DNA of 64,000 nucleotides from Streptomyces sp. CG1 (GTDB lineage Bacteria; Actinomycetota; Actinomycetes; Streptomycetales; Streptomycetaceae): NCBI RefSeq assembly GCF_041080625.1, contig NZ_CP163518.1, positions 10,781,501 to 10,845,500 of the forward strand, read 5' to 3'. Shown piece by piece: positions 25,413 to 33,743 of this stretch (position 1 is its first letter; each line of letters starts with the position of its first letter). The notes under the pieces were generated by a model. It saw only the letters and a program-made list of their open reading frames with translations, ran no database searches and was not told where the DNA came from. The position numbers and the translations under genes were made by a program.

Positions 25413-25892
25413 TCACCCCTTGGCTGACCCGTCGTCGGTCCTTTTAATGTCTTTGGCTGATTGACGGTTGTCCTTCCTCGATTCTTCCAGCTGCTCGTCG
25501 CTGATCTTTGGACGGTCTTCCTCCCTGATCTTCGGCTGGTCTTCTTCCTTGATCTCCACTTTCACTTTCTTGAATGCCTCATCCTTGGCCGAAGACGCCA
25601 TACCGGATGTGGACTCGGGGTTCTCGCTGGCTTCTTTCTGCTGTGCCGCTGCCGCCTGGGTGTTCTTGAACAGAGGGGTGATGAAGTTTTCAATGATGCT
25701 GAGCGCCTCGGGCGACGTGTCGCGCACGATCTTCGGGTCGCGCACAGCGTCAGGAATGCCGTCGTACAGCTCGGGATCGACCCCTTCCTTTTCGGGCCGA
25801 GCCCCGGGAATATTTTCATGGATCTTCTGAGCGGACTCTTCGGCGGACTTGGCTTCACTTCCGCCACTGTCGAAGATGTTCTTAAAAGTCAC
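25413..25892 (-). CDS. Highly charged protein of unknown function, partner of the propeller gene
   Basis: The product is 159 aa with no recognised family. It begins MTFKNIFDSGGSEAKSAEES, has one hydrophobic helix (ALSIIENFITPLF, about residues 64-76), and a Lys/Glu/Asp-rich tail with short repeats KEEDQPKI, REEDRPKI and SDEQLEESRKD. The tail is probably disordered or coiled coil. The gene lies 198 bp upstream of the pore-like/propeller gene on the same strand and shares its lower GC content and codon style, which suggests joint acquisition. It could be an inhibitor, chaperone or carrier for the larger protein; this is speculation. Confidence 0.5.
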   Translation of the reverse strand: MTFKNIFDSGGSEAKSAEESAQKIHENIPGARPEKEGVDPELYDGIPDAVRDPKIVRDTSPEALSIIENFITPLFKNTQAAAAQQKEASENPESTSGMASSAKDEAFKKVKVEIKEEDQPKIREEDRPKISDEQLEESRKDNRQSAKDIKRTDDGSAKG

Positions 25893-26767
25893 GAGGCTTC
25901 CCTCCGGATTCTCTCGATGGACACGAAACCAACCCTTGCAAAAGGGTCGTTTCCCCTCGCCGCTATGCCGGGATCAAAACCTTGATATTCAAGGACCAAG
26001 ACCTCGCGCACCCCGACGGGGGGTCGCTGACAAATGGGCCCACACAGACAGTGGCGCATTTCGCCGACGCAGGCTGTGCACGCGTCGCTCTTGCTGTCCG
26101 TACCTTTCTGCCCTTGCGTCATTATCCGCGTGCACCAGGATCTTCGTGCTGCTGCCTACCCCCTCATTGATCGACCTATGCGGCGCGACCCTGCGGCTTC
26201 TCGCCCATCACCCGGCCGCAGGCCGACGGCGACGTTCTTATCCGGCCCCATGACGGCTGGAACTGCTCCCCCATTTGTTTTCGCATTGAACGATACTCCG
26301 AAATGCCCCGCCTGCGACCTGCAACGACCGGCTCGGAGGGGCCGCTTCACGGCGTCATCGAACTGCAGATTGCGTTGATTCCTGGCCACCTCAATGTCCC
26401 CCGATATGGGGCCGAAACCGATCGGTCTTCTGTCTTTTGGTCGGGAGTGATCCTCGAAAGCAGGGGCAGGAATCGTCTGTGTGTCCGAGCCGTCGGCGAC
26501 CGCCAGGCGGCGGCCCTTCGGGGCGATCGTCAGGAGGTACTCACGGCAGCAGTAACTGGGTGCCGGAATAGGCGAGTTGATCGGTACCTCGGCGCACGGC
26601 TGTTGCGAAAATGCTGGTCGGTCCTGCCAGTGACAGGATGGGAGAGTGTTAGCATCTCATTCGGGGTCGCGTCCGGATCATGATCGGAAAAGCGAAAGTA
26701 TCTTCTGAGCTGCAACGATGAGGCTTGTCTAAGGTCCCAGTCGTACCAGCAGAAAGGCACTTTCTGC
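25893..26767. other. About 870 bp without a recognised gene
   Basis: Open frames here are short and have no family signature or good ribosome site. The left part (25893-26000) would hold the promoter of the minus-strand charged-protein gene. The right part (about 26640-26767) is AT-richer and is probably the left end and promoter of the IS1380 element. Nothing else was seen. Confidence 0.4.
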
Positions 26768-27720
26768 GTGCACGCTACCTGGTCACGCCCCAAGCTCGTC
26801 GTCAGCGCCGACGGCCACGGGGTGGTCAGCCACGCCGGCTCACGTCTGCTGGCGAATCTGGCCGACGCCACCTCCCTGACCAGCGCCTCCAGTGACGCTC
26901 TGCACCGGCTGCGGCCGCGTGGGACCGGGCACGATCCCGGCCGCGTCGCGGTGGACCCGACGGTGATGCTCGCCGACGGAGCGAGGCGATCCGGGACCTG
27001 GTCGTGCTGCGTGACCAGCGCGACGTGTTCGGCGCCGTCGCCTCCACCCCGACCGCCTGGCGCGTGCTCGCCGGTATCGACACCGCAGCCCTGAACGCAC
27101 TGCGGGCAGCCAGGGCCAGGACCCGCGAGGTCGCCTGGCTGCAAGCGGACGAGACCGGGCACCCCATACCCGCATCACACGCCGGAGGGCGTGAACTGCC
27201 AGGGTGGGTCCTGGACATCAACGCCACCCTGGCCACCTGTCACTCCGAGAAGGAACAGTCCGCCGCCACCTACAAACGCGGCTTCGGCTACCACCCGATG
27301 CTCTGCTTCCTGGACAACACCGGCGAGGCCCTGGCCGGCGTCCTGCGACCGTGCAACGCCGGAGCGAACACCGCGGCCGACCACATCACCGTCCTCGATG
27401 GGGCTCTCGCGCAGATTCCCGACGCCCACCGCCACGGCACCCCGATCCTCATCCGAGCCGACAGCGCGGGCGGCGCGAAAGCCTTCCTCGCCCACCTACG
27501 CGGTCTGCGACAGCGCGGAATCCAGACCACCTTCTCTGTCGGGCACGCCGTCACCAAACAGGTCCGCAAGGTCATCCGGGTCCTACCCGACCAGGTCTGG
27601 CACTCCGCGCTTGAACAGGACGAGACCCTTCGCTCCGGCGCCGAAGTCGCTGAGCTGTCCGACCTGGTCGACCTCACCGGATACCCGGACGATCGCAGCC
27701 ACCTGGCCCTGGCGCCACGA
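26768..27720 (+). pseudogene. IS1380-family transposase, frameshifted and 3'-truncated
   Basis: The start GTG at 26768 follows CAGAAAGGC and reads VHATWSRPKLVVSADGHGVV SHAG. The frame changes near 26975-27000, continuing as LVVLRDQRDVFGAVASTPTA and then EVAWLQADETGHPIPASHAG, HPMLCFLDNTGEALAGVLRP and ILIRADSAGGAKAFLAHLRG (DDE region). Similarity fades after about 27715 (LTGYPDDRSHLALAP), well short of a full transposase (about 450 aa). At least one indel and a 3' deletion make it inactive. Confidence 0.75.
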
Positions 27721-28013
27721 ACTGACCACGGCGTTCAGCCGCCTGGTGGCACTACCCCGACCGGCCACCTGACAGACGCAGCAGCCCCTGACCACCCACG
27801 ACCCGAGGACCCGAGGAGCACGCGGCCATCGCGCCGGGCCCTCGACATACCCAACGACCGACGGCAGCCCCGCGACCTCCAAAACGAAGATCGCCCAGGA
27901 TCAGCCGACGTGAACCGAAACACGGAGGTTAGGCTCTGCAGACGATCGCTTGGCGGAGCGAGGGCAGGCGGAAGAAGTCGCGCCGCACGTCGCCGGGCGA
28001 GGGGAGCGCCACC

Positions 28014-28300
28014 GTGACAGCCCAGGCCGGATTCGACAGCGCCAAACTTCCACTGGCTCGCGGTCACCGACGGCCGCGGTCGTCAGCTGATCAGCCACCG
28101 TGTCGACACCGGAGTGGACATCCGCGGCGGCATCGCCGCCCCTGCTGCTGGCCGAGGGCCTGCACTGCCTACACGTTCCCGGTTAGGCGGTCAACAGAGC
28201 CAGCCGTGCCACCCGGGGCGGAGACAACAAGTGCGACCCACGCGACACCAACTTCATCGCCGAACAGGTCATGCCCCGTGACGATTTGAGCATCGTCGAA
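28014..28300 (+). pseudogene. Decayed IS110-family transposase N-terminus
   Basis: After GGGGAGCGCCACC a GTG opens VTAQAGFDSAK. One base out of frame it continues FHWLAVTDGRGRQLISHRVD, then LLLAEGLHCLHVPG, a stop, and AVNRASRATRGGDNKCDPRD TNFIAEQVMPRDDL. The order matches the intact IS110 protein at 59573-60766 (IPGRTVHHASHSYRGDGKTD and VIADQARMRRDL). Frameshifts and a nonsense codon show long decay. Confidence 0.65.
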
Positions 28301-28766
28301 GTACCCAAAGAGGCTGACGGCCCGCGGAGGCAGCCAACAGGCGGAACGGCGCCACAGCGATGTTGCGGTCCGTGAGCGGGGCTTCATCGCGAGAGGCCAT
28401 GCCGTCGGACCCGCAGAGATACGCGCGGGCGCCGGTCGTGCCGAGCCGACCCGGCGGAGGCGCCGCAGCCTCCTGCGCTGCCCCTCCTCAAGGTGCCGTC
28501 TGCAACACCCGCTCTGTGCCACCGCTGTGACGGCGGCAACGAGAACCGTCGTGGTAAGTGCAGTCAGTGAGACAAACCGCGGTCGGAGGTAGGGGGCTGC
28601 CCTAAAGGCGGCCCCTGGGGCGCGGACACATCAAGAGCTCTTCAAGCGAGGCACAGGCTGTCGAGGCTTCCCCGATCAGCCAGGGCGGCCTATTCACGAA
28701 ATACAAGGGTATTAGATCTTATAAACAGTCAGCAACTCGCTGACGCCTGAAGAAGCTGGAGGGTGT
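28301..28766. promoter_or_regulatory. Left border of the biosynthetic cluster, promoter region
   Basis: No gene was recognised. The last 70 bases before 28767 are unusually AT-rich for this window (CACGAAATACAAGGGTATTA and TCTTATAAACAG around 28695-28730), a likely promoter for the dioxygenase gene, followed by the CTGGAGGGTGT ribosome site. The composition change marks the edge between IS debris and the cluster. Confidence 0.4.
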
Positions 28767-29459
28767 ATGGAGACACCGTGGACGGGGCGTTACCAGGTGA
28801 TCCGCGTGCCGATACCTGACCCCCAGGTGCTGGCCGACTACGCCTCTCTCCCGCTTGACCCGTATGCCGGCGGCAAGCAGCGGCATCGCCGCTTCGCGCA
28901 GTACCGCATGGTCTTCGACCGCGCATGTGACGACTGGTCGCTCGAACTCCTTCCGCACCGTCCGTTCGTGCAGTCCTCCCGGATCAACGGGTTCGCCGGT
29001 GGGGTGCGCCGCCATTTCGATCCGCTGCGCGTCAGCCTTGCGCCGCAGATCGTCGCGGGGGCGCGGGCGCTCCGGCTCGACCGTGACGAGGTCTGGCAGC
29101 TGAACGTCCACCAGAACCGTCTGATCGCCCGCCCCGATGAGCCGGGTGTCGCGGTGCCGGAGGGCCCGCACCGCGACGGCCACGACTTCAGCATGATCGC
29201 GGTGATGGACCGCAGGAACGTCACCGGCGGCCGCAACCAGCTGATGCCCACCGGCGGAGGCGAGCCCTTTTTCGAGGTGACGCTCGAACCCTGCCAGGCC
29301 CTGGTCTTCGACGACGGCGCCCTGTGGCACCACGCCACCGACATCGCCGCGGCCGGCCCCGAGCCCGGTCACCGCGACCTGTGTGTCGTGGCGTACAACC
29401 GCTGGTGCAACCGTGAGTACGGCGAGGAGTACGAGCGGCTTGCCCTCGCCGGCGGCTGA
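28767..29459 (+). CDS. 2OG-Fe(II) dioxygenase of the free-amino-acid (IDO-like) family
   Basis: The product is 230 aa. It has the 2OG-Fe_Oxy_2-type layout: VPEGPHRDGHDFSMIAVMDR contains the HxD iron motif, NVTGGRNQLMPTGG follows, and the third ligand His is in LVFDDGALWHHATDI, with an Arg about ten residues on (GHRDLCVVAYNRWC). Characterised relatives, such as bacterial isoleucine dioxygenase, hydroxylate free aliphatic amino acids. In this context it could provide or modify a branched-chain amino acid for the A-PCP proteins; this is inference. It is convergent with the A-PCP gene, with a strong hairpin between. Confidence 0.78.
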   Translation: METPWTGRYQVIRVPIPDPQVLADYASLPLDPYAGGKQRHRRFAQYRMVFDRACDDWSLELLPHRPFVQSSRINGFAGGVRRHFDPLRVSLAPQIVAGARALRLDRDEVWQLNVHQNRLIARPDEPGVAVPEGPHRDGHDFSMIAVMDRRNVTGGRNQLMPTGGGEPFFEVTLEPCQALVFDDGALWHHATDIAAAGPEPGHRDLCVVAYNRWCNREYGEEYERLALAGG

Positions 29460-29467
29460 CGCACACC

Positions 29468-29496
29468 GACCGGCGGCCGGGCACCGGCCGCCGGTC
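29468..29496. terminator. Bidirectional hairpin between convergent genes
   Basis: GACCGGCGGCCGG and its exact complement (29484-29496) form a 13-bp stem with a GCA loop, nine bases after the dioxygenase stop and 42 bases after the A-PCP stop. It probably terminates both transcripts. Confidence 0.7.
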
Positions 29497-29538
29497 CGTC
29501 GAATGCCCTGTCCGCCCGGCAGGACGAACGCACCCCCC

Positions 29539-31452
29539 TCACCGCATCGGCGTCGCCGGGCCCGGTTCAGCCGCCGGCCGGGTTCCGGCCTCGACCAGCT
29601 CCGCGCAGAGTTCGCGCAGGGTGCTACGGGTGAGGAGCTGGGCCAGGGTGACCGGCAGGCCACGTTCCTCCGCCTTCAGTACCGCCCGTACCGCGAGCAG
29701 CGAGTCACCACCGAGTTCGAAGAAGTCGTCGTCCAGGGCGACCCCTTCCACACCCAGTAGTTCCACCCAGATGCCGGCCATGACCGCCTCGGTCCGCGTC
29801 AGCCGACGCCTCGCCGGCCCATCGTGCGTGCTGTCCCCGTCCGGAGCCCCTTGCTGGCTCAGGCGAATCAGGGCTTCCCGATCCACCTTGCCCGTCAGGC
29901 CGCGCGGCAGTACGGCGTGGCTGACGTACGCGCTGGGCCTCATGAACTCCGGCAGCATTTCGGTCAAATGGTCGGCAAGCAGGCGGGAGGGATCCGCGTT
30001 GAGTGGTTCGGGCACCACATGGGCGACGAGCCGTTCGGCGCCCGACTCTTCCCGCACGAGGACGACACTCACGTCCCGCACGCGCGGGTGGTCGCGCAAG
30101 GCGGCTTCCACCTCACCCAACTCCACACGGTAGCCGCGCACCTTCACCTGATCGTCGAAGCGCCCGGTGTACTCGATCAGGCCGTCCGAGCGCAGCCGCC
30201 CCTTGTCGCCGGTCGCGTACATGCGGGCACCGGGCGTACCGGCCCAGGGGTCGGGGACGAACCGGAGACTGGTGGCACCGGGGCGGCCCAGGTAGCCGCG
30301 TGTGACGGCCGTACCGCCGATGAAGATCTGGCCCTCCTCACCGGGGCGGACCTTGCGTAACCGTTCGTTGAGCAGCCACAGTGACACCCCGGTTATCGGG
30401 GTGCCGAGCGGGGGATTGGTCTCGCTGTCCGGGATCCGCGCCATGGAGTGCGCGCTGACCAGCGTCGTGGCCTCGGACGGCCCGTAGCCGTTGATGATCC
30501 GGTTGTCCGCGCCGCGCTGCCGGTGTCGTTCCGCGAACTGCCGGGCCCGGTCCACGGACATCACGCTGCCGCCGACGATCAGTCGGCGCACGCTGTCGAA
30601 CGCCTCGGGCCGCGCGTCCCAAAGGACGTTGAAGAGCGTCGTGGTGATCAGCATCGTGGTGACACGCTCGCGGATCAGTACATCAGGCAGCTTCTCGATG
30701 GCCTGATAGGAGGGAGCGGCTATGACCAGCCTGCCGCCGTTGGCCAGTGCCCCCCAGATCTCGAACGCGGCCACATCGAAGGCCATGGGGGCCAGTTGGA
30801 GGAAGGTCTCCTTCGGGCCGAAGTCCACGTAGGACTGACCCGGGTCGACGAGGTTGACAGCGCCTCGGTGGCTGACTCCAACCGCTTTGGGGGTACCGGT
30901 GCTGCCGGAGGTGTACACCAGATAGGCCAGGTTGTCCGGGGAGAGAGGGACGGGAGCCGGCAGCCCTCCGGTGGGTTGGCCGACGGGCGGCTCGTCCTCC
31001 AAGTGGAGCGTGCGGGCTGCCGCGGTCAAAAGCCCGGACGTCACCGCACGCCGGGTCACCACCAGCGTCACGCCGGAGTCCCGGAGCATGAGGTCCAGCC
31101 GTGCGGCGGGGTAGTCGAGGGGCAGTGGCAGATAGGCGCCGCCGGCCTCCAGCACGGCCAGCATGGTGATCACGGCATCGGTGGAGCGGTCCAGGTGGAT
31201 GCCGACGACCGTCTCTGGGCCCGCTCCGGCCGCGCGCAGCCACCCGGCCCGCCGTCCGGCGTGCTCCCGTACCTGTGCGTAGGTGAGGCTCCCTTCGTCC
31301 GAGGTCAGCGCCACAGCGTCGGGCAAGGCACGGGCCGCGGCGCGGAACCTCTCGTGGAGCAAGGGTGGGAGCGGGGGCGGCGAGAAGGTGTCGCCTCCTG
31401 ATGTGGTTCGCGCGGCGTCAGGAGTTGCGCTGGAGGTCTGCTCAGTGGTCAC
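29539..31452 (-). CDS. NRPS adenylation-PCP didomain, Val/Ile-like specificity code
   Basis: The product is 637 aa with no condensation domain. A-domain core motifs are YTSGSTGTPK (A3, residues 180-189), FDVAAFEIWG (A4), NGYGPSE (A5), MYATGD (A7), GRFDDQVKVRGYRVELGE (A8) and GLTGKVDREAL with the catalytic K522 (A10). The PCP site is DDFFELGGDSL with Ser584. Aligning pocket positions by eye to GrsA gives about D-V-F-L-I-G-G-T-L-K, close to the valine code DAFWIGGTFK. A TTA codon (codon 365, 30358-30360) predicts bldA dependence. The start overlaps the P450 stop by 11 bp, so the two are coupled. With the P450 it resembles the NovH/NovI and NikP1/NikQ pairs that beta-hydroxylate a PCP-bound amino acid. 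Confidence 0.88.
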   Translation of the reverse strand: MTTEQTSSATPDAARTTSGGDTFSPPPLPPLLHERFRAAARALPDAVALTSDEGSLTYAQVREHAGRRAGWLRAAGAGPETVVGIHLDRSTDAVITMLAVLEAGGAYLPLPLDYPAARLDLMLRDSGVTLVVTRRAVTSGLLTAAARTLHLEDEPPVGQPTGGLPAPVPLSPDNLAYLVYTSGSTGTPKAVGVSHRGAVNLVDPGQSYVDFGPKETFLQLAPMAFDVAAFEIWGALANGGRLVIAAPSYQAIEKLPDVLIRERVTTMLITTTLFNVLWDARPEAFDSVRRLIVGGSVMSVDRARQFAERHRQRGADNRIINGYGPSEATTLVSAHSMARIPDSETNPPLGTPITGVSLWLLNERLRKVRPGEEGQIFIGGTAVTRGYLGRPGATSLRFVPDPWAGTPGARMYATGDKGRLRSDGLIEYTGRFDDQVKVRGYRVELGEVEAALRDHPRVRDVSVVLVREESGAERLVAHVVPEPLNADPSRLLADHLTEMLPEFMRPSAYVSHAVLPRGLTGKVDREALIRLSQQGAPDGDSTHDGPARRRLTRTEAVMAGIWVELLGVEGVALDDDFFELGGDSLLAVRAVLKAEERGLPVTLAQLLTRSTLRELCAELVEAGTRPAAEPGPATPMR

Positions 31453-32734
31453 TGCCGCTGTCTCCCGTCCTACCTGTCCTGGCCGGTGTACTTGCGTCGA
31501 GACGGGCTCCGCGACGTGGAGTGAACCGCACCGGCAGCCCGCACAGCCCCTTCATGAATGTCGAGTAGACCGGTGTCGGTTCGCCGGTGACCTCCCAGCT
31601 GTCCGCATAGGTCAGGAGTGCTTTGATGAGCGCGGTCAGCTCCAGACGGGCCAGCCGGGCACCGGGACAGATGTGCGGGCCGTGCAGGAACGCCAGATGC
31701 CGGTTGGGTGTGCGTCCCAGGTCGAGCCGGTCCGGATCGGGGAACTGGGCTTCGTCGAAATTGGCCGCGGCGTTCCACACCGTGACCACATCACCCGCGG
31801 AGACCTGCGCCCCTGCCAGCTCGCTGTCGCACAGGGCGGTACGGCCCGAGTGCATGGACGCCGTCGTCCAGCGCAGGAGCTCCTCCACCGCGGACTCGAT
31901 GCTCACCTCGCCCGCCACCAGCCGCTGCCACTCGCCGGGACATTCGGCAAGGGCTTGGACGGCACCGCTCATCGTGTACCGGGTGGTCTCCTCGCCTCCC
32001 AGCAACAGGCTGTAGCAGTTGTAGAGCAGCTCGTCCTCGGTCAGTTCGACCGCGCTGTCCGTCAGCCGGACCAGCAGTCCCAGCAGATCGTCTCCCGGCT
32101 CGCCCCGGTAGGAGCGCACCAGTTTGGCGAAGTACAGCAGGATCTGGTTGCGGGCCAGCCGAGTATCCAGGTCCGCGGTGACGGGCGCCTCGGAGGTGAG
32201 GGCGGCGCTGGCGTCCGTGTACAGCGCGGGACGGTCGGTCTCGGGGACCCGCAGCAGGTCGCACACCACGGCCATTGGGATGGGACGGGCCACCTCCTGT
32301 GCGAAATCACTGTCCCCGCGGGACACCGCACCGCGCACCAACTCCCCGATACCCGCGGCGATCCGCTCCTCATAGGGGGCCAGGGCCTGCGGGGTGAAGG
32401 CTCGCCCGAGCTCACGGCGGATGCGTTTGTGCCGCGGACCGTCGGAGACGGCGAGCATGCGGCCCCCGGCGGGATCCCCGCCCCGCAGCAATGTCGCGAT
32501 GTTATTGCCCCGGGCCGAGGTGAACCGGTCGAGCCCGGTGAAGACCTCGATGGCCAGGTCGTACGACGCCACCACCCAGAACCCGGGGCCGCCCGGCACC
32601 GGATGCCGGGCGACCGGGCTGCGCTCCCGGAGCAGCCGCCACACCGCGCGCAGATCGCGCTCGGCGTGTACTACCGGATTGGTCAGGTCGACGCCGTGCA
32701 GTGCGCCTCGCCCGAACTCCAGTAATTCCCCCAC
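31442..32734 (-). CDS. Cytochrome P450, putative PCP-bound amino-acid hydroxylase
   Basis: The product is 430 aa. The I-helix is LLLGGEETTRYTM, the ExxR motif is in SAVEELLRW, and the haem-ligand loop is LAFLHGPHICPGARLARLE, a slightly unusual FLHGPHICPG in place of FGxGxHxCxG. A bacterial class I enzyme would need external ferredoxin, and none is encoded nearby. It is coupled to the A-PCP gene, with which it likely works. Codon 4 is TTA (32723-32725), a particularly effective position for bldA control. The start is preceded by GGACGGTGAGGT. It lies 63 bp after the MbtH stop. Confidence 0.88.
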   Translation of the reverse strand: MGELLEFGRGALHGVDLTNPVVHAERDLRAVWRLLRERSPVARHPVPGGPGFWVVASYDLAIEVFTGLDRFTSARGNNIATLLRGGDPAGGRMLAVSDGPRHKRIRRELGRAFTPQALAPYEERIAAGIGELVRGAVSRGDSDFAQEVARPIPMAVVCDLLRVPETDRPALYTDASAALTSEAPVTADLDTRLARNQILLYFAKLVRSYRGEPGDDLLGLLVRLTDSAVELTEDELLYNCYSLLLGGEETTRYTMSGAVQALAECPGEWQRLVAGEVSIESAVEELLRWTTASMHSGRTALCDSELAGAQVSAGDVVTVWNAAANFDEAQFPDPDRLDLGRTPNRHLAFLHGPHICPGARLARLELTALIKALLTYADSWEVTGEPTPVYSTFMKGLCGLPVRFTPRRGARLDASTPARTGRTGDSGSDH

Positions 32735-32797
32735 ACCTCACCGTCCTTTCCGCCGGCGGCGCGTTCCCTGGCCCGCCGCCGGCTGGCTTGTCGCGTC

Positions 32798-33019
32798 TCA
32801 GGGGCCGTCCACTCGCGGAGTGCCCGCCTGGTCCATGGCCCGGCGCAGCGACATGGGGCGCATGTCCGTCCAGTGGGTCTCCACGTACGCCAGACACTCT
32901 TCGACCGTCCCGGTCTGGCTGGTCGTCCGCCATCCCGGCGGTACGGGCCAGGAGACCGGGACAGTGGCGTACTGGAGTTCCTGATTGACCACGACCGTGT
33001 ACCGCTCGTCTTGTGCCAC
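32798..33019 (-). CDS. MbtH-like protein, divergent
   Basis: From a GTG at 33019 with GGAG eight bases upstream the product is 73 aa, the family size. It ends THWTDMRPMSLRRAMD, the conserved MbtH C-terminus, with PPGWRTTSQTGTVEECLAYV before it. The region that in most members reads NDExQxSLWP is NQELQYATVPVSWP here, so the Ser and Trp that normally pack against the adenylation domain are displaced. MbtH proteins are chaperones and activators of A domains, and the A-PCP genes on either side are the candidate partners. An upstream ATG at 33067 would add 16 residues and has no ribosome site. Confidence 0.85.
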   Translation of the reverse strand: MAQDERYTVVVNQELQYATVPVSWPVPPGWRTTSQTGTVEECLAYVETHWTDMRPMSLRRAMDQAGTPRVDGP

Positions 33020-33146
33020 TCGCGCTTCTCCGTCCTCATGGGCGCCGCCGAGCGGCGGTGTGCGCACCGTGCGGTGGCGTCCGTCGTGGTGGGGCGGCCT
33101 CCAAGTGTGCGGGAGCCGGCCGAAGCGCTGCCATGGGACGTAGGTC

Positions 33147-33743
33147 CTAGCCGGTCTGTACGGCGAGAAGTCCGTCGCGCAGCCCGACGACCAGCGCCTT
33201 GGTGCGGTCGGACACTCCCAGCTTCGCGAAGAGCGACGTGATGTGATTCTTGACGGTCTTCTCGGAAATCCCCAGTGACGAAGCGATCTGACGGTTCGTG
33301 AGGGCGTCTCCGATCAGCCGCAGGATCTCGTACTCCCGGCTGGTGAGGTCCAAGGCCTCGGACGGGATGGAGAGGTCGGGAGAGGATCCGACTAGTGGCT
33401 CCGCCTCACGGACTGTTTCGCGGCCGACCAACAGGGCCGTGGTGAGGTCCGCCAGTTCGGTGGCGCGGCGAGCCGTGTGCTGGGCCTGCTCATGGACGAC
33501 TCCGGTGTATTCGACGACGACGTCGAGCACCAGGGGTGGGGGTGCGCCCTCGCACTCGTGCAACAGCCACACCAGGGCAGTTGTGATCAGGCCGACCTGG
33601 TCCGCCTTCTGATCCGGGCCGCCCGGCAGCGTCCTGCCGGCGAGCAGCGCTGCCAGCCTCAGCCGGTCGAGGCCCGCGAGTCGGAGCCATTCCTCGAAGC
33701 GTTCGGAGTCTGTGCGGTGGGGTCGGTGGCCGTCGTTGAGCAT
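33147..33743 (-). CDS. LuxR-family transcriptional regulator
   Basis: The product is 198 aa. The C-terminal LuxR HTH is complete: LDLTSREYEILRLIGDALTN RQIASSLGISEKTVKNHITS LFAKLGVSDRTKA. The N-terminal 120 residues are helical and match no receiver or PAS domain; the Asp pocket of response regulators is absent. Its likely job is pathway-specific control of the cluster. The N-terminal 28 codons overlap the 3' end of the thioesterase gene by 85 bp in another frame, unusually long for a coupled pair. It lies 127 bp before MbtH. Confidence 0.85.
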   Translation of the reverse strand: MLNDGHRPHRTDSERFEEWLRLAGLDRLRLAALLAGRTLPGGPDQKADQVGLITTALVWLLHECEGAPPPLVLDVVVEYTGVVHEQAQHTARRATELADLTTALLVGRETVREAEPLVGSSPDLSIPSEALDLTSREYEILRLIGDALTNRQIASSLGISEKTVKNHITSLFAKLGVSDRTKALVVGLRDGLLAVQTG

